A stretch of 64,000 bases of DNA from JACZST01 sp964195155 (GTDB taxonomy: Bacteria > Actinomycetota > Acidimicrobiia > Spongiisociales > UBA5794), in assembly GCA_964195155.1 (NCBI GenBank), contig CAXMOP010000021.1, positions 1-64,000 on the forward strand, read 5' to 3'. Positions 7,509 to 16,322 of this stretch are shown here, one piece after another. The notes beneath the pieces were generated by a model that had not been told where the DNA came from, ran no database searches, and saw nothing but the letters and a program-made list of their open reading frames with translations. Position 1 is the first letter of the stretch. Every line of letters starts with the position of its first letter. The position numbers and the translations under genes were made by a program.

Positions 7509-9344
7509 ATGACCACCACCGGGAAAAGACGTGACGCGCCACCGATTACCGAGGCCCTCACGCTCGGCGGGGTGTTGTCTGGCGGTTTCCGCCTTATCGG
7601 CAGGTTCGTTAGCTGGCACCCCTGGTCGTTCGCGCTCGCCGTGCTCGGTGCGGTGATCTTCGTCTCGGCGATCGTGGCGTCTGCCATCGTTATCGGCCGA
7701 ATCACCGACCTCGTCATCATCCCCGTCCTCGACGGGGGCGAGGAGATCGGCAACAAGGTGGCGTTGGCAGCCGGCGCCATCATGTTGGTCGCGGTCGTCA
7801 AGGCCGCAGGGATCACACTGCGGCGCACGGCGGCCAGCGCGCTCCAATACCGGACGCGGGCGGATGCTCGCGAATGGCTGGTCGACCACCAGTTCCGCCT
7901 CGGCCTGTCGTGGCACGATCAGCGATCGACCGGCGACCTGCTTTCCGTCAGCGAGGTCGATACTGAGCTCGGGACCTTTGTGCTGGCGCCGCTGCCCTAC
8001 GCAACCGGTGCCTCGCTCCTGCTCGTCGGCACGATCGTGATCGTTTTCGTCACCAACTGGATCCTCGGAGTGATTGCACTCATCGGCCTCGTCATCCTGT
8101 TGGTGATTGACATCTTCGGAGCATTCTCGCTGTTCACCCAGTTCGAAGCAGCACAGGCAGAGCGCGGGGTCGTAGGCGACATCGCCCACGAGAGCATCGA
8201 CGGTGCGCTCACCGTCAAGGCCCTTGGTCGCGAGGTTGAGGAGACGGAGCGATTCCGGGCGGCAGCCGAAATCTTGAAGGATCGACTGACCATCATCGGT
8301 GTGCGATTCGCCGACTTCCGGGCCGTGGTCGAAGCAATCCCCGTTGCGATCAATGTGCTCATCCTTGTCGTAGGGGCGGTTTTGGTGTCCGACGGGGTAA
8401 TGACGACCGGACAACTCGTCTCGGTCGCCTACCTCATCACGCTGATGGCATTTCCTCTTCAGCTCATCGGCTTCGTGATCTTCGAGATGGCGCAGAGCCA
8501 GGCCGCGTGGAGCCGCGTTCAGGAGGTCCTCGATGCCGACGACCTCGTCGACCATGGTTCGCTGAAGGCGATGGCCGAGAGATCGGGCGCGCCGGTCGAT
8601 TCGGATGAGATCGCCTTTTCCTACTTCGCCGATGAGCCGGTTCTCACCAATCTCCAGCTGGACATCCCGGCCGGCCGCACGGTGGCGGTCGTCGGCCCGA
8701 CGGGTTCGGGGAAGTCGACCATGGCAATGCTGCTGGCGCGGCTATGGGATCCGTCGGACGGAGCCATTCGGATCGACGGCAGGGATCTGCGCGAGTTCGC
8801 CCGCTCCGAGCTGCCGCTGGAGGTTGCGTTCGTTTCCCAGGACACCTTCCTCTTCGACGACACGGTGTGGGGCAACATCACCCTCGGGGTCGACATCCCG
8901 GAGGATGACGTTCGCGAGGCGGCACGCCTTGCCGGCGTCGAGCGCTTCGCCGGCAACCTGCCGGATGGCTACGACACGAATATCGGGGAGCGGGGCACCG
9001 CGCTCTCGGGAGGCGAGCGCCAGCGGGTTGCACTCGCTCGGGCCCTGGTCCGAAAGCCGAGGGTCTTGTTGCTCGACGATGCGACCTCTGCGGTCGATCC
9101 TTCTGTGGAGACGGAGATCCTGCGGGGGCTCCAGGGCGCCGACCTTCCTGCCACGATCGTGGTGGTTGCGTATCGCCGGTCGTCGATCATGCTGACCGAT
9201 GAGGTGGTGTTCGTCGACGATGGCCGCATAGTCGCCCACGGGACCCACAAGGACCTGCTTGCCACGGTTCCCGGCTATGAACGGATTCTGCGCGCATACG
9301 AAGAAGACGCGGCGCGGCGAGAAGACGACCGGTCGGCACCGTGA
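7509..9344 (+). CDS. ABC exporter half-transporter, subunit with degenerate nucleotide site
   Basis: 611 residues: six-helix membrane domain at ~1-330, then the ATPase domain. Walker A is VGPTGSGKST, the signature LSGGERQ and Walker B VLLLDDATSAVD. The residue after the Walker B Asp, normally the catalytic Glu, is Asp, and the switch position reads VAYRRSS where canonical proteins have AHR, so this half has lost the key Glu and His. That is the known pattern of the inactive site of heterodimeric exporters (as in TM287/288). The partner gene follows with a 4-base overlap. Substrate unknown; multidrug or lipid-like cargo is common in the family. Confidence 0.88.
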   Translation: MTTTGKRRDAPPITEALTLGGVLSGGFRLIGRFVSWHPWSFALAVLGAVIFVSAIVASAIVIGRITDLVIIPVLDGGEEIGNKVALAAGAIMLVAVVKAAGITLRRTAASALQYRTRADAREWLVDHQFRLGLSWHDQRSTGDLLSVSEVDTELGTFVLAPLPYATGASLLLVGTIVIVFVTNWILGVIALIGLVILLVIDIFGAFSLFTQFEAAQAERGVVGDIAHESIDGALTVKALGREVEETERFRAAAEILKDRLTIIGVRFADFRAVVEAIPVAINVLILVVGAVLVSDGVMTTGQLVSVAYLITLMAFPLQLIGFVIFEMAQSQAAWSRVQEVLDADDLVDHGSLKAMAERSGAPVDSDEIAFSYFADEPVLTNLQLDIPAGRTVAVVGPTGSGKSTMAMLLARLWDPSDGAIRIDGRDLREFARSELPLEVAFVSQDTFLFDDTVWGNITLGVDIPEDDVREAARLAGVERFAGNLPDGYDTNIGERGTALSGGERQRVALARALVRKPRVLLLDDATSAVDPSVETEILRGLQGADLPATIVVVAYRRSSIMLTDEVVFVDDGRIVAHGTHKDLLATVPGYERILRAYEEDAARREDDRSAP

Positions 9345-11161
9345 ACGACTCGACGACCTCGGTGCTCAGAGAGGCTTTCCGGGTCTCACCGAAACTGTCA
9401 CGGGGTCTGGTCTTCACCCTCGTTCTGGCGGGCTTCGGCACGGTTCTCGAGCTGGTCGTCCCGATCACGGTGCAGCGGATCATCGACAGCGTGTTGCTCT
9501 CCGGGTCGCCCGCCCCGGGCGGCATCGACCGCGGCCAAGCGGTCCAGGCAGCCGCGGCGGCGTTGGTGGCAATCGTTGCCGCCGCGGTGGCGAGAAGGTT
9601 CTCTCTGGCGCGTCTCGCCCGATCGGCGGCTGCCGGGCTCGCCGATCTCAGGGTTACGACCTTCCGCCAGGTCCACCGGCTGTCGATGCTGCACGTCCAG
9701 TCGGAGCGGAGAGGCGCCCTCGTGGGCCGGGTCACATCGGACGTCGAAACGATCCAGGAGTTCATGGAGTGGGGTGGTGTCGGATTGTTGCTCGGGACGG
9801 CCCAGGTGACGCTGGCATTGATCGTGATGGTCGTGTACGAATGGCGATTGGCGTTGATTATCGCCATCGGCGTGACCATCTACGCGGGCCTGTTTCTCCT
9901 CTTCCAGAGGATCTTGCAGCGGGCCCACGACCGCGTGCGTGACCGGGTCGGTGATTCGCTTGCCGTCATCGGCGAGGCCACGGCGGGGTTATCGACGGTG
10001 CGGGCATTCGGCATGGAAGACGCCGGCATGGCCAGGGTCAAGAACACCCTCGACCGGCAATACCGCGCCGAGTTCGGGGCCGGAGCGCTCGCCGCCGTCC
10101 TGTTCTCCTCGGCCGAGGTCTTCTCCGGCGTGATCACGGCATCGGCCGTTGCCTTTGGCATCACCTTCGGCGTCGACTGGGGGCTGAGTGCCGGCACCCT
10201 CGTGGCTTTCTTGTTTCTCGTCACGCTGTTGGTAGCGCCCGTCCAGATCCTGGTTGAGACCGTCAACCAGGCGCAGTCCGCCGGAGCCGGGCTGCGCAAG
10301 ATCCTTGGTGTGTTGAACAGCGAGGTCGAGGTGCCGGATCCGCCCGACGGCGTCGATCTTCCCGACCAGGCCCTCGATGTTCGTTTCAGCCACGTGTGGT
10401 TCCGTTACCCGACCGGCGAGCACGTCATGCGCGACGCCACGGTGTCGATCCAGGCAGGCGAGCGGATCGCGGTTGTTGGGGAAACCGGTTCGGGGAAAAC
10501 GACATTCGCCAGGCTTGCCACCCGGCTACTCGACCCGGAGAGCGGAAGCGTCGTGGTCGGCGGCGTTCTCCTCGACCGGGTGAGATTTGCTTCGCTGCGA
10601 ACCCGTGTCGCATATGTTCCGCAAGAAGGGTTCCTCTTCGACGGCACCGTCGCCGACAACATTCGATACGGAAAGCCGAGCGCAGACGACACGGGGATTC
10701 GCGCCGCCGTTGCAGATCTCGGTCTCCTCGAATGGGTCGAGTCGCTCCCAAACGGGATCGAATCCAGAGTCGGCGAACGAGGTTCGAATCTCTCCGCAGG
10801 TGAGCGGCAGTTGGTTGCCATCGTCAGGGCCTGGATTGCCAACCCGGATCTCCTGGTGCTCGACGAGGCCACGTCGGCCGTGGACCCGGCGTTGGAGGTG
10901 CAACTCAGGAGGGCGATCGAGCGCCTCACCGCAGGCCGCACGTCGATCGCGATTGCCCATCGGCTATCCACAGCCGAGGCGGCCGATACGATCCTGGTGT
11001 TCGACGACGGGGAAATCGTCGAGCGCGGCCCCCACGCCGATCTCGTTGCCCGGGGAGGGGTCTACGCCAAGCTCCATCGGGACTGGGAAGGGGCGGCAGG
11101 CGGGTCTGGTTCCGGGCACGCAACGACGCTACGCAGCCGGGCTGCGCCGACCGAGGACTAG
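9341..11161 (+). CDS. ABC exporter half-transporter, catalytically canonical subunit
   Basis: 606 residues, starting at GTG 9341 overlapping the previous stop by 4 bases. Six transmembrane helices, then an ATPase domain with Walker A VGETGSGKTT, Walker B LLVLDEATSAVD with the catalytic Glu, and the switch His in IAIAHRLST. Its signature is LSAGERQ rather than LSGGQ, and in a heterodimer this signature faces the degenerate site of the partner. The two genes therefore form one asymmetric exporter. It is followed by a strong terminator at 11377-11407. Confidence 0.88.
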   Translation: MNDSTTSVLREAFRVSPKLSRGLVFTLVLAGFGTVLELVVPITVQRIIDSVLLSGSPAPGGIDRGQAVQAAAAALVAIVAAAVARRFSLARLARSAAAGLADLRVTTFRQVHRLSMLHVQSERRGALVGRVTSDVETIQEFMEWGGVGLLLGTAQVTLALIVMVVYEWRLALIIAIGVTIYAGLFLLFQRILQRAHDRVRDRVGDSLAVIGEATAGLSTVRAFGMEDAGMARVKNTLDRQYRAEFGAGALAAVLFSSAEVFSGVITASAVAFGITFGVDWGLSAGTLVAFLFLVTLLVAPVQILVETVNQAQSAGAGLRKILGVLNSEVEVPDPPDGVDLPDQALDVRFSHVWFRYPTGEHVMRDATVSIQAGERIAVVGETGSGKTTFARLATRLLDPESGSVVVGGVLLDRVRFASLRTRVAYVPQEGFLFDGTVADNIRYGKPSADDTGIRAAVADLGLLEWVESLPNGIESRVGERGSNLSAGERQLVAIVRAWIANPDLLVLDEATSAVDPALEVQLRRAIERLTAGRTSIAIAHRLSTAEAADTILVFDDGEIVERGPHADLVARGGVYAKLHRDWEGAAGGSGSGHATTLRSRAAPTED

Positions 11162-11289
11162 TTCCGTCGCATCCGTTGTCAGGAGCCGAAAATCCTTTGA
11201 TCCAAAGGGGAAGTGGCGTGTAGGTCGCACGAATCAAAACACTGAGAGTGTTCAAGATCCGGGTGATGATGGTCGATATTCAGCGTTGA

Positions 11290-11407
11290 ACCGGTGGGAC
11301 GGCCAGCGGGGTAAGTTATACCCATTATGCAGGGTGATTCACAGACAGACCTGCATCGGTCTTCCAAGGTTCACTTCAGGAGCCCCCGTAAGGGGGCTCC
11401 TGCTTTT
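11290..11407 (+). ncRNA. Possible small structured RNA or 3' leader ending in a strong terminator
   Basis: The 318-base gap after the ABC operon holds no gene. Its last third can form three hairpins: GGGTA-AGTTA-TACCC (about 11310-11324), AGACC-tgcatc-GGTCT (about 11347-11362), and the terminator. I see no match to tmRNA, 6S, RNase P or SRP RNA. It may simply be the 3' end of the ABC transcript. Confidence 0.2.
11377..11407 (+). terminator. Rho-independent terminator
   Basis: CAGGAGCCCCC, loop GTAA, GGGGGCTCCTG gives a perfect 11-bp stem followed by CTTTT. It lies between the convergent ABC exporter and APC permease genes. Confidence 0.9.
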
Positions 11408-11482
11408 GAGTCGCGAGTCGCGAGTCGCGAGGCCCGATCCGACCTTTTTTGCTCGTGTCTCGCGTCTCGCGACTCGCGACTC
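11408..11482. repeat. Family B tandem-arm hairpin (copy 1)
   Basis: The left arm is three and a half copies of GAGTCGC. After a ~30-base spacer containing a T run, the right arm is the reverse complement (CTCGCGACTCGCGACTC). The right arm overlaps the TGA stop of the APC permease gene. It sits directly behind the ABC terminator, between convergent genes. Confidence 0.75.
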
Positions 11483-13679
11483 AGCTGATAAACCACTGCA
11501 CCGCTCGGACCGCTGCGTTCGGTTTCTCCAGCAGCGGAGTGTGAACCAACAGGGCCGGGCAGTCGACCGCCTCGGCGATGCGGTCGGCGAGATCGGTCAC
11601 CACGTGGAATCGATGGGTCGGCGCGCCAAGCAGGACCAGGTTGGAGCCGCGTGACAGCTCGGTGAGCGTCGACACCAGATCCTCGGTCGGCCGGATGAGA
11701 TCGTCCCACCCAACGGTGAGCACGTCGCCGAGCCGCTCGTGGTATTCGTGGATGGCCTCGGTCTGGGCGTCGGGCGCATCCGGCGCGGTCACGTGCACAA
11801 ACCGGATCGTCGCATCTTCGTAGCGGGCGATGTGATCGGCCATCCCGATCTTGACGGGGTCATAGGGCCCGCCGGTGCCGAGCACTGAGATTGAGTCGAT
11901 CGAATCTACCGCCCGATTGCGGAGGAAGACCGAGTCGCACACCAGATGCTCGCGCAGCCATTTCAGGTCTCTCGTCACGGTTCTGGTGGCGCGCAGCTCC
12001 TGGGGCAGGTCGGCGATGAACAGGTCGACGCCCTCGTTTTCCACGTACTGGTGGACCGCCCCGCGCCGATCCTCGTCGGTGTAGTGCGTTGCGGTGACCG
12101 CGATGCCGAGACGGTCGGCCTCTGCCTGGTCGGCGGCGGTAGGGACCAGCCTTGCCGTGGAGGTGTCGAAGTTGATCACGTGGATATGCCCGCCCGGTGC
12201 GATGCTGAGCCGCAGCGCCAGACGAAAAAGCGTGTGTTGCCGGGCGAGCCGTGTCGGTCGTCTGATCAGCAGGACAATGTGTTTGCGTCCCCCCGAGGCG
12301 ACCTCGGCTGCGGTGAGATCGACGAGGCGATCATCCGCCCTCCCTCTGAGAGCCTCGCGGGCCGCCGATTCCTTGACGGCGCGAGCCTGCCCGAACCCGC
12401 GGTACCAGAGCACCCCGGCGACGATGAACAACAGGGCACCGACCGTGGGAACGATGCCCATCTGGGTCAGGAGAACGATCGGGGCGATGATCCCGAAGAC
12501 CTGGAGCCACGGATACCAGGGGGAACGGAACTCGGGCCGATACCACTTGAGGTCGGCTTCACGAAAGGCGATCAGCGCCAGGTTCACAAAGGCGAACACC
12601 AGCAGCTGGAAGGCAGATGCCAGCTTGGCGAGCTCCAACAGCGGAAGTGTCAGGACGAGCAGGATGAGGACACTGCCGGTGACCAGGATGGCCGCGTATG
12701 GTGCGTTGCTTCGCTCTCCCACCTTGGCGAGGAATCCGGGCGCCAGCGAGTTGCGCGCCATGGCGAGGGGGTATCGGGCCGACGAGATGATGCCGGAGTT
12801 CGCCATCGATATGAGGGCAAGCACCGCGACGGCTGCCACGACGTAGGTTCCGAAGCTCCCCATGAACTGTTCCGCCGCGGTCAACACCGGCGTCTCGGTG
12901 GCAGCAAGCTCCGATGCGGGAGTCACACCGACCATCACGGCAACGACCGACGGATACAGCACCATCGCAATCGCTACCGAGGTCAGCATGCTCAGCGGGA
13001 GGTTTCGTCCCGGCCGCTTGACCTCTTCTGCGACGCTTGCCACCTGGGTCACTCCGATGTAGGAGACGAAGACGAGCCCGGTCGCGGATAGCAGTCCCTT
13101 CAGCCCGTGGGGCAGGAAGGGGTCGTAGCGGAAGCCCTCGGTGTTGGGCACGCCGAGGAACACGAACCCGGCCAGCAGCAGGAGGACGACGGTGACGAGC
13201 ACGGCCTGGAACCCTGCTGTTTCCTTGACACCGATGAGGTTGATGGCGATGAGGACGACGGCGATCGCGGCGGCGACGAGCCGCTCATCATGCTCGAAGA
13301 AGAATTCCAGATATGCAGAGAGGCCAACGAGAGCGAATGCAGCTTTGAAGACCAGCGACGACCAGACACCGAACCCGGCAATCGTGCCCATGAGCGGACC
13401 CATGGCCCGGTCGATGTAGACGTAGGTGCCGCCGGATTGGGGCATAGCCGTGGCCATCTCGGACTGTGAAAGGGCAGCGGGAATCACCACGAACCCGGCG
13501 AGAAAGAACGCCAGGATGACCGCCGGTCCTGCGATCGTGAACGCGAGACCAGGGAGCACGAAGATGCCGGAGCCAATCATGGCGCCGACCGAGATGGCCA
13601 GCACGCCATAGAGGCCGAGGCGGCGCTGCAGGACCGCGCTGGTGAATGCGGCTGGTTGCGGCTCGTTCCCGTTGTTCAA
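11481..13679 (-). CDS. APC-family amino acid permease with C-terminal universal-stress-like domain
   Basis: 732 residues. Residues ~15-440 are a 12-helix APC transporter; the first helix carries the diagnostic VGAMIGSGIFVLPG, and SQSEMATAMPQSGGTYVYIDR follows. After a polar linker, residues ~465-730 form cytoplasmic domains related to UspA (HIVLLIRRPTRLARQ ... HIHVINFDTS; NLVLLGAPTHRFH near the end), the architecture of transporter-Usp fusions. It imports an amino acid or amine by proton or exchange coupling; substrate unknown. The stop lies in a family B repeat. Confidence 0.85.
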   Translation of the reverse strand: MNNGNEPQPAAFTSAVLQRRLGLYGVLAISVGAMIGSGIFVLPGLAFTIAGPAVILAFFLAGFVVIPAALSQSEMATAMPQSGGTYVYIDRAMGPLMGTIAGFGVWSSLVFKAAFALVGLSAYLEFFFEHDERLVAAAIAVVLIAINLIGVKETAGFQAVLVTVVLLLLAGFVFLGVPNTEGFRYDPFLPHGLKGLLSATGLVFVSYIGVTQVASVAEEVKRPGRNLPLSMLTSVAIAMVLYPSVVAVMVGVTPASELAATETPVLTAAEQFMGSFGTYVVAAVAVLALISMANSGIISSARYPLAMARNSLAPGFLAKVGERSNAPYAAILVTGSVLILLVLTLPLLELAKLASAFQLLVFAFVNLALIAFREADLKWYRPEFRSPWYPWLQVFGIIAPIVLLTQMGIVPTVGALLFIVAGVLWYRGFGQARAVKESAAREALRGRADDRLVDLTAAEVASGGRKHIVLLIRRPTRLARQHTLFRLALRLSIAPGGHIHVINFDTSTARLVPTAADQAEADRLGIAVTATHYTDEDRRGAVHQYVENEGVDLFIADLPQELRATRTVTRDLKWLREHLVCDSVFLRNRAVDSIDSISVLGTGGPYDPVKIGMADHIARYEDATIRFVHVTAPDAPDAQTEAIHEYHERLGDVLTVGWDDLIRPTEDLVSTLTELSRGSNLVLLGAPTHRFHVVTDLADRIAEAVDCPALLVHTPLLEKPNAAVRAVQWFIS

Positions 13680-13722
13680 GGTCGCTACAACCTACCGAAT
13701 CGGTCGCGAATAGCCGGGATCG

Positions 13723-15060
13723 TTACCGGCTGAGGGTCCGCGGTTGGTTGCGCGCCTCCCGACCGGCTTCGACGTCGACAAAGGACAGGACGACGGCGCC
13801 GATAACGAAGAAGATCGCCAGGAACAGGATGGCGAGCCGCGAAGAGCCGGTGGCAATGCCCACCGCGGCAAAGATCAGGGGCCCGAAGATCGCCGAGAAT
13901 TTGGAGAACACCGAGTAGAACCCGAAGAACTCGGCCGAGGCGTCCTCGGGGATCATCGACGCATAGAGGGAGCGAGAGAGTGCTTGGACACCGCCGAGGA
14001 CTAACCCCGCTAGGGCGCCGACGCCCAGGAATCCGAGCGGCTGCTCTGCTGGGAGCAGATATGCCGCGACGGCGACGCCGACCCAGCCGGCAATCGAGAC
14101 CATGATTGCTCGCTTGGTCCCCGTTACGCCTGCCAGCCATCCGAAGACGAGCGCCCCGACGAATGCGACCAGCTGGATGACGACGAAGGCTGCGGCAATG
14201 GCCGTCGCGTCGAGCAGCAGCGTCTCGGTTGCGTAGACCGGGGTGATCCGGATCGCGGTCGACACGCCGTCGTTGTAGAACAGGAAGGCGAGCAAGAACA
14301 GCGCGAGCTGCTTGAACGCCAGCACGCTTCGGGTGGTCTGCACGGTACGGCTGAAGCCGATCCTGACATACGCAGGGATGGGCCGGTCCGGCGTCTCCGG
14401 CAGCTCGGCGCGGTCGCCGGCGCGTGGCAGCCGGGTGAAGGCGAAGGCGCCGAAACCGGCCCACCACAATCCGGCGGAGGCGATGACGACGCGCTCCGCG
14501 GTCTCGCCCACCCAGGCGTTCTGGTCGGCGTAGAGGAGCAGCGCTACCGCCAAGATCAAGTGGAGGCCGCCTCCGGCGTAGCCGAGTGCGAAGCCTCTTG
14601 CCGATACCCGGTCCACGGTATCTGGTGTCGTGATCTCGGGCAGAAACCCGTCGTACATCACGTTGGCTGCGGCGAATCCGATCTGGGCGACGAGCGCCAG
14701 CACCACGGCGAACACGAGATCGCCGGCACCGGGCAGTGCGGTGAGGACGGCGAATGCAGCGCCCGTATAGGCAAAGAACCGCAGCAAGGTCAGCTTGCGG
14801 TCGGTGTAATCGGCAATCGCCCCGAGCACCGGCATGGCGATGAACAGCAGCAGCGCCCCGAGGCCGATGACGATGCCGAAGAAGGCCTCGGCGCCGATCG
14901 TGGTCCCGCCGATCGTCAAACCATCGGTCGGGTAGATGACATCGGAGAAGAGGATGGCGAAAACGAGGCTCCCGGCCGTGATGTAGGCCGAGTTGGCCCA
15001 GTCGTACATCGCCCATCCGAAGATGGTGCGTTTGTCGTTGCGTATGTCGTTGGAAGCCAT
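13723..15060 (-). CDS. MFS transporter, UMF1/Atg22-like
   Basis: 445 residues with about 12 hydrophobic helices. The N-terminal GWAMYDWANSAYITAGSLVFAI is the signature opening of the UMF1 (Atg22-like) branch of the major facilitator superfamily, and GALADYTDRK follows in the loop between helices 2 and 3. Members efflux small molecules such as amino acids from vacuoles in fungi; bacterial substrates are unknown. It lies 43 bases from the start of the APC gene and 23 bases from the next MFS gene, all on the minus strand, so a transporter operon is likely. Confidence 0.85.
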   Translation of the reverse strand: MASNDIRNDKRTIFGWAMYDWANSAYITAGSLVFAILFSDVIYPTDGLTIGGTTIGAEAFFGIVIGLGALLLFIAMPVLGAIADYTDRKLTLLRFFAYTGAAFAVLTALPGAGDLVFAVVLALVAQIGFAAANVMYDGFLPEITTPDTVDRVSARGFALGYAGGGLHLILAVALLLYADQNAWVGETAERVVIASAGLWWAGFGAFAFTRLPRAGDRAELPETPDRPIPAYVRIGFSRTVQTTRSVLAFKQLALFLLAFLFYNDGVSTAIRITPVYATETLLLDATAIAAAFVVIQLVAFVGALVFGWLAGVTGTKRAIMVSIAGWVGVAVAAYLLPAEQPLGFLGVGALAGLVLGGVQALSRSLYASMIPEDASAEFFGFYSVFSKFSAIFGPLIFAAVGIATGSSRLAILFLAIFFVIGAVVLSFVDVEAGREARNQPRTLSR

Positions 15061-15083
15061 CGATCACGTGTCCCGAGGCGACG

Positions 15084-16268
15084 CTAGCCCGTCGTCGCGG
15101 CGGTGGGTGCGTCGCGGTAGCCCCGCCAAACCCCGACCAGTGCAACAGCGGCCGCCGATGCCACGATCGACATGATCCACATCGCCGCGTAGCTTCCGGT
15201 GGCGTCCACCGTCGCTCCGTACAGCGGGGGGCCAACGCCGAGCCCGGTCAAGAACCCGAGGAGTACCACGCCCGAGGCCCGACCCGTCGCTGCTCCCGCT
15301 TCGTTGATGACCGTCAGCATCCCGACCGAGTTCCACGCCGAGGTGCTGGCCCCGATGAGCACTGCGCCCACCCACAGCAGCCAGATCCACCGGGTGGAGG
15401 CCAGCAGCAGTATCGAGGCGATGACACCGAGCATCGCCATGACGCCGAGCGACCACAAGTAGCGGTGCCGTCGCTCTGCATACCGGGCCCAGAGGATCCG
15501 TGCGGCAAAGGCGACGCTGCCCACCACCGTGATTGCCAGCCCTCCGATGCGCGGATCGAGGCCGAGCGACTCCTCGGCGAAGAGCGGGATGAAGAACGTG
15601 ACGGCGCCGGCAAAGCCCATCACCAGCCCGTAGGCGCCAAGCCACCAGATCGACGGGGGCAGGCGGTGTGCTCCGGCACCGGTCGACTGCGCCGATCGAT
15701 CGGATGCCGGGATGACGATGAAGGCGATGACCGCACCAGCCAGGGGCAAGACGGCGAGAGCGAGCATTGCCGCCCTCCAACCAAATGCGATCGCCAAGGT
15801 CGGCAGAACCAGCCCGGCCGCGGTGATCGCGGCTTGCACCCCGGACTGTTTGATCCCGGTGGTGACGCCACGCTCCCCGGGGGGGAGGTCCTCACCGATC
15901 AACTTGTTCGTCGCCGGGTTCGCCCCCGCCTGGCCGACGGCGGCTAGAGCGGCAGCAATGAAGAGCCACGTCAGGGCAGGGGCGATGCCGAACACGACGA
16001 AGGCCACCACAGAGAGGCTGAAGACAAAGATGAGAGCGGCCTTGCCTCCGATGCGGTCGGTGACCAATCCAATCGCGGGGGACAGCACGGCGGCGAGTAC
16101 CACGTTCGTGGCGATGATCCAGCCCAGCGTGGTCCGGGAGATCGAGAGGTCGTCGATGATGAAGGTGGCCAAGATCCCCATCGAGGGTGCGGCGAGCGTG
16201 GCGGCACCCATCGCGCTGAACAGGAGCGCGACGAACACCACGCGCCGGCTGCTCGTCATCGTCGCCAT
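15084..16268 (-). CDS. MFS transporter
   Basis: 394 residues, 12 predicted helices. It has the MFS loop motif GLVTDRIGGKAAL between helices 2 and 3 and a proline/glycine-rich helix 5 region (TGIKQSGVQAAI). Length and layout are normal for a single-protein secondary carrier. It is probably co-transcribed with the UMF1-like gene downstream. Export or import direction and substrate cannot be told from the sequence. Confidence 0.82.
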   Translation of the reverse strand: MATMTSSRRVVFVALLFSAMGAATLAAPSMGILATFIIDDLSISRTTLGWIIATNVVLAAVLSPAIGLVTDRIGGKAALIFVFSLSVVAFVVFGIAPALTWLFIAAALAAVGQAGANPATNKLIGEDLPPGERGVTTGIKQSGVQAAITAAGLVLPTLAIAFGWRAAMLALAVLPLAGAVIAFIVIPASDRSAQSTGAGAHRLPPSIWWLGAYGLVMGFAGAVTFFIPLFAEESLGLDPRIGGLAITVVGSVAFAARILWARYAERRHRYLWSLGVMAMLGVIASILLLASTRWIWLLWVGAVLIGASTSAWNSVGMLTVINEAGAATGRASGVVLLGFLTGLGVGPPLYGATVDATGSYAAMWIMSIVASAAAVALVGVWRGYRDAPTAATTG

Positions 16269-16322
16269 GCCGGCAACCTAGCCTCGGGGCTGTTCGGCTC
16301 ATCAACTACCCGGGCTTCACCC

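Noticed and set aside
7440..8555. Long minus-strand frame opposite the ABC exporter
   Set aside because: Opposite a clearly coding ABC gene; only its last 53 codons, beyond that gene, look real and are called separately.
11946..13091. 381-codon plus-strand frame opposite the APC permease
   Set aside because: Composition (His/Asp/Gly/Arg) is that of a high-GC antisense shadow; the permease is certain.
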